A stretch of DNA of 7,560 nt from JANLUX01 sp031363705. GTDB lineage: Bacteria; Bacteroidota; Bacteroidia; AKYH767-A; OLB10. This document shows positions 6,459-7,560 of this stretch, piece after piece (the first letter of the stretch is position 1; each line of letters opens with the position of its first letter). The stretch covers positions 1 to 7,560 of the forward strand of contig JANLUX010000386.1 in assembly GCA_031363705.1 (NCBI GenBank). Direction: 5' to 3'. The notes under the pieces are model-generated. The model was not told the origin of the DNA. It saw nothing but the letters and a program-made list of their open reading frames with translations, and did not search any database. The position numbers and the translations under genes were made by a program.

Positions 6459-7223
6459 CTATTTGTGTTCCTTCTTTATAAGGTAAGAAGTATTTGCCTG
6501 TGCCAGCGGAGTAATCACAATATCATTAAGCACAACATGCGGTGGACGGCTTGCCGCAAAATACACCACCTCTGCAATATCTTCTGCCTGCAAAGGATCA
6601 TAACCTAAGTAAGGAGTTTTTGCACGGTCAGCATCTCCTTTAAATCGAACGAGTGAAAATTCTGTTTCAGCAGCACCGGGGTTGATCGCTGTCACTTTAA
6701 TACCGTGTGGCAACAAGTCAATACGCATAGATTTTGATATTGCATCCACAGCAAATTTTGTAGCGCAATAAATATTTCCGCGATGATAAGCTTCTTTTCC
6801 TGCTATTGAGCCAATGTTTATGATGTGACCTTTATTGTGTTCTACCATCCACGGCATTACAACGCGCGAAACATAGAGCAATCCTTTCAGGTTGGTATCA
6901 ATCATCACCTCCCAATCATCTACATCACCTTCCTGAATGGTGGAAAGTCCTTGAGCAAGACCTGCATTATTCACTAACACATCAATTTTTTTCCATTCAT
7001 GCGGAAGTGTGTTTAAAGCGGTTTCAACTTCTTTACGTTTGCGCACATCAAAAGGAAGGGTGAAGACTTTTGTTTCGAAAGTTTTTTTTATTTCTTCTTC
7101 AAGCGCTGCCAGCCGATCCGTTCTTCTTCCGTTAAGAATCACATCGTAACCATGGGCTGCAAATTTTATTGCGATGGCTTTCCCAAATCCTGCAGTGGCT
7201 CCTGTGACTAATACAATTCCCAT
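6459..7223 (-). CDS. YdfG-like short-chain dehydrogenase/reductase (NADP-dependent)
   Basis: The protein is 254 residues, the normal size for a classical SDR. It shows a Rossmann nucleotide-binding motif TGATAGFG at 7-14, NGRR at 31-34 whose arginines favour NADP(H), Asp59-Val60, NNAG at 85-88, structural Asn111, catalytic Ser139, and Tyr152 with Lys156 in the YCATK motif. The PG after the sixth strand opens NPGAAETEFSLVRFKGD (181-197), characteristic of the YdfG subgroup, which oxidises 3-hydroxy acids such as serine, allo-threonine or 3-hydroxypropionate. The substrate in this organism is inferred from the family only. The protein is cytoplasmic. The ATG lies 1 nt after the stop of the permease gene, so the two are very likely translationally coupled. 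Confidence 0.92.
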   Translation of the reverse strand: MGIVLVTGATAGFGKAIAIKFAAHGYDVILNGRRTDRLAALEEEIKKTFETKVFTLPFDVRKRKEVETALNTLPHEWKKIDVLVNNAGLAQGLSTIQEGDVDDWEVMIDTNLKGLLYVSRVVMPWMVEHNKGHIINIGSIAGKEAYHRGNIYCATKFAVDAISKSMRIDLLPHGIKVTAINPGAAETEFSLVRFKGDADRAKTPYLGYDPLQAEDIAEVVYFAASRPPHVVLNDIVITPLAQANTSYLIKKEHK

Positions 7224-7224
7224 A

Positions 7225-7560
7225 TCAAATATTTGTTGTTTTGTTCAGGTTTAATTTACTGTTACGATATCCATAAGAAAAATAAATAACTAAACCAATG
7301 AAAAGCCAAATGGTAAAACCAATCCAGTTTTTCAATTCAATCTGCGCCATCATGTAAAGACAACTTACCACTCCAAGAACAGGAATAAGAGAAAGGTTTT
7401 TTGTTATAGATAAAAATGTAAGAGTCACACAAACGATGATGAATATCCACATCGGAATTTTGTATTTGAATAAATCCCAGCCCTTCTCCATCTTTTTTTC
7501 TTCAGTGATTGGTACAGATGCCAACAGCTTAGCATAATTTTCATCATCAACATTTTCGAA
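7225..7560 (-). CDS. C-terminal part of an APC-type amino-acid permease, truncated by window edge
   Basis: The frame is open to the end of the window, so only the last 111 residues and a TGA stop are present; a TTG near 7524 is not a believable start. A hydrophilic segment (FENVDDENYAKLLASVPITEEKK) precedes three hydrophobic spans: IPMWIFIIVCVTLTFLSI, SLIPVLGVVSCLYMMAQ and NWIGFTIWLFIGLVIYFSYG. A short polar tail (NSKLNLNKTTNI) follows. This pattern, in particular IPVLGVVSCLYMM followed by W-x-x-x-x-IWLxIGLVIYFxYG, is the end of amino-acid permeases of the APC superfamily (cationic amino acid transporter-like). The transported amino acid cannot be read from the fragment. It is the most upstream visible gene of the minus-strand operon. 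Confidence 0.75.
   Translation of the reverse strand, partial: FENVDDENYAKLLASVPITEEKKMEKGWDLFKYKIPMWIFIIVCVTLTFLSITKNLSLIPVLGVVSCLYMMAQIELKNWIGFTIWLFIGLVIYFSYGYRNSKLNLNKTTNI

Noticed and set aside
7522..7524. TTG as the start of a separate 99-residue membrane protein
   Set aside because: The frame stays open to the window end and the residues look like the end of an APC permease, so it is a fragment of a longer gene.

Overview
The window looks like an ordinary chromosomal stretch from a member of the Bacteroidota, possibly Chitinophagaceae or a related environmental lineage. It is AT-rich by eye. Promoter -7 boxes fit the Bacteroidota form TAnnTTTG, start codons lack clear Shine-Dalgarno sequences, and the proteins have a Bacteroidota character. 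It also holds a REP-like palindrome containing the CATGCTGAG / GAAGCATCT words I associate with genomes of this phylum. The phylum call is fairly firm; anything below it is a guess.

Layout. Plus strand, 1-3211: the 3' part of a nitronate monooxygenase-family flavoenzyme (1-816) is followed closely by a DUF4442 hotdog-fold, thioesterase-like protein (840-1355). Five tandem 8-base units join the two and contain both the stop codon of the first gene and the start codon of the second. Next come a small secreted protein of unknown function (1434-1865) and an exported thioredoxin-fold protein with a long helical C-terminal region (1997-3211). Each of these two has a recognisable -7 box upstream. 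The plus-strand block ends at a perfect 12-bp stem terminator (3234-3265), which probably also serves the opposing operon.

Minus strand, 7560 down to 3264: four tightly packed genes in transcription order. They are the C-terminal end of an amino-acid permease-like transporter, a YdfG-like short-chain dehydrogenase/reductase, a GT39-like multi-membrane glycosyltransferase, and a YtcJ-like metal-dependent amidohydrolase predicted to be a lipoprotein. Junctions are 1 nt, about 7 nt and an ATGA overlap, so a single transcript with coupled translation is likely. The promoter lies outside the window. The four functions do not form an obvious pathway.

There is no convincing evidence of a new defence, mobile or biosynthetic system. 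The most unusual sequence features are a REP-like hairpin read in frame inside the N-terminus of the lipoprotein amidohydrolase, a perfect 24-bp palindrome inside the DUF4442 coding sequence, and the period-8 repeat across the first gene junction. There are no tRNA, rRNA, CRISPR or insertion-sequence genes, and no gap above 300 bases without a gene.
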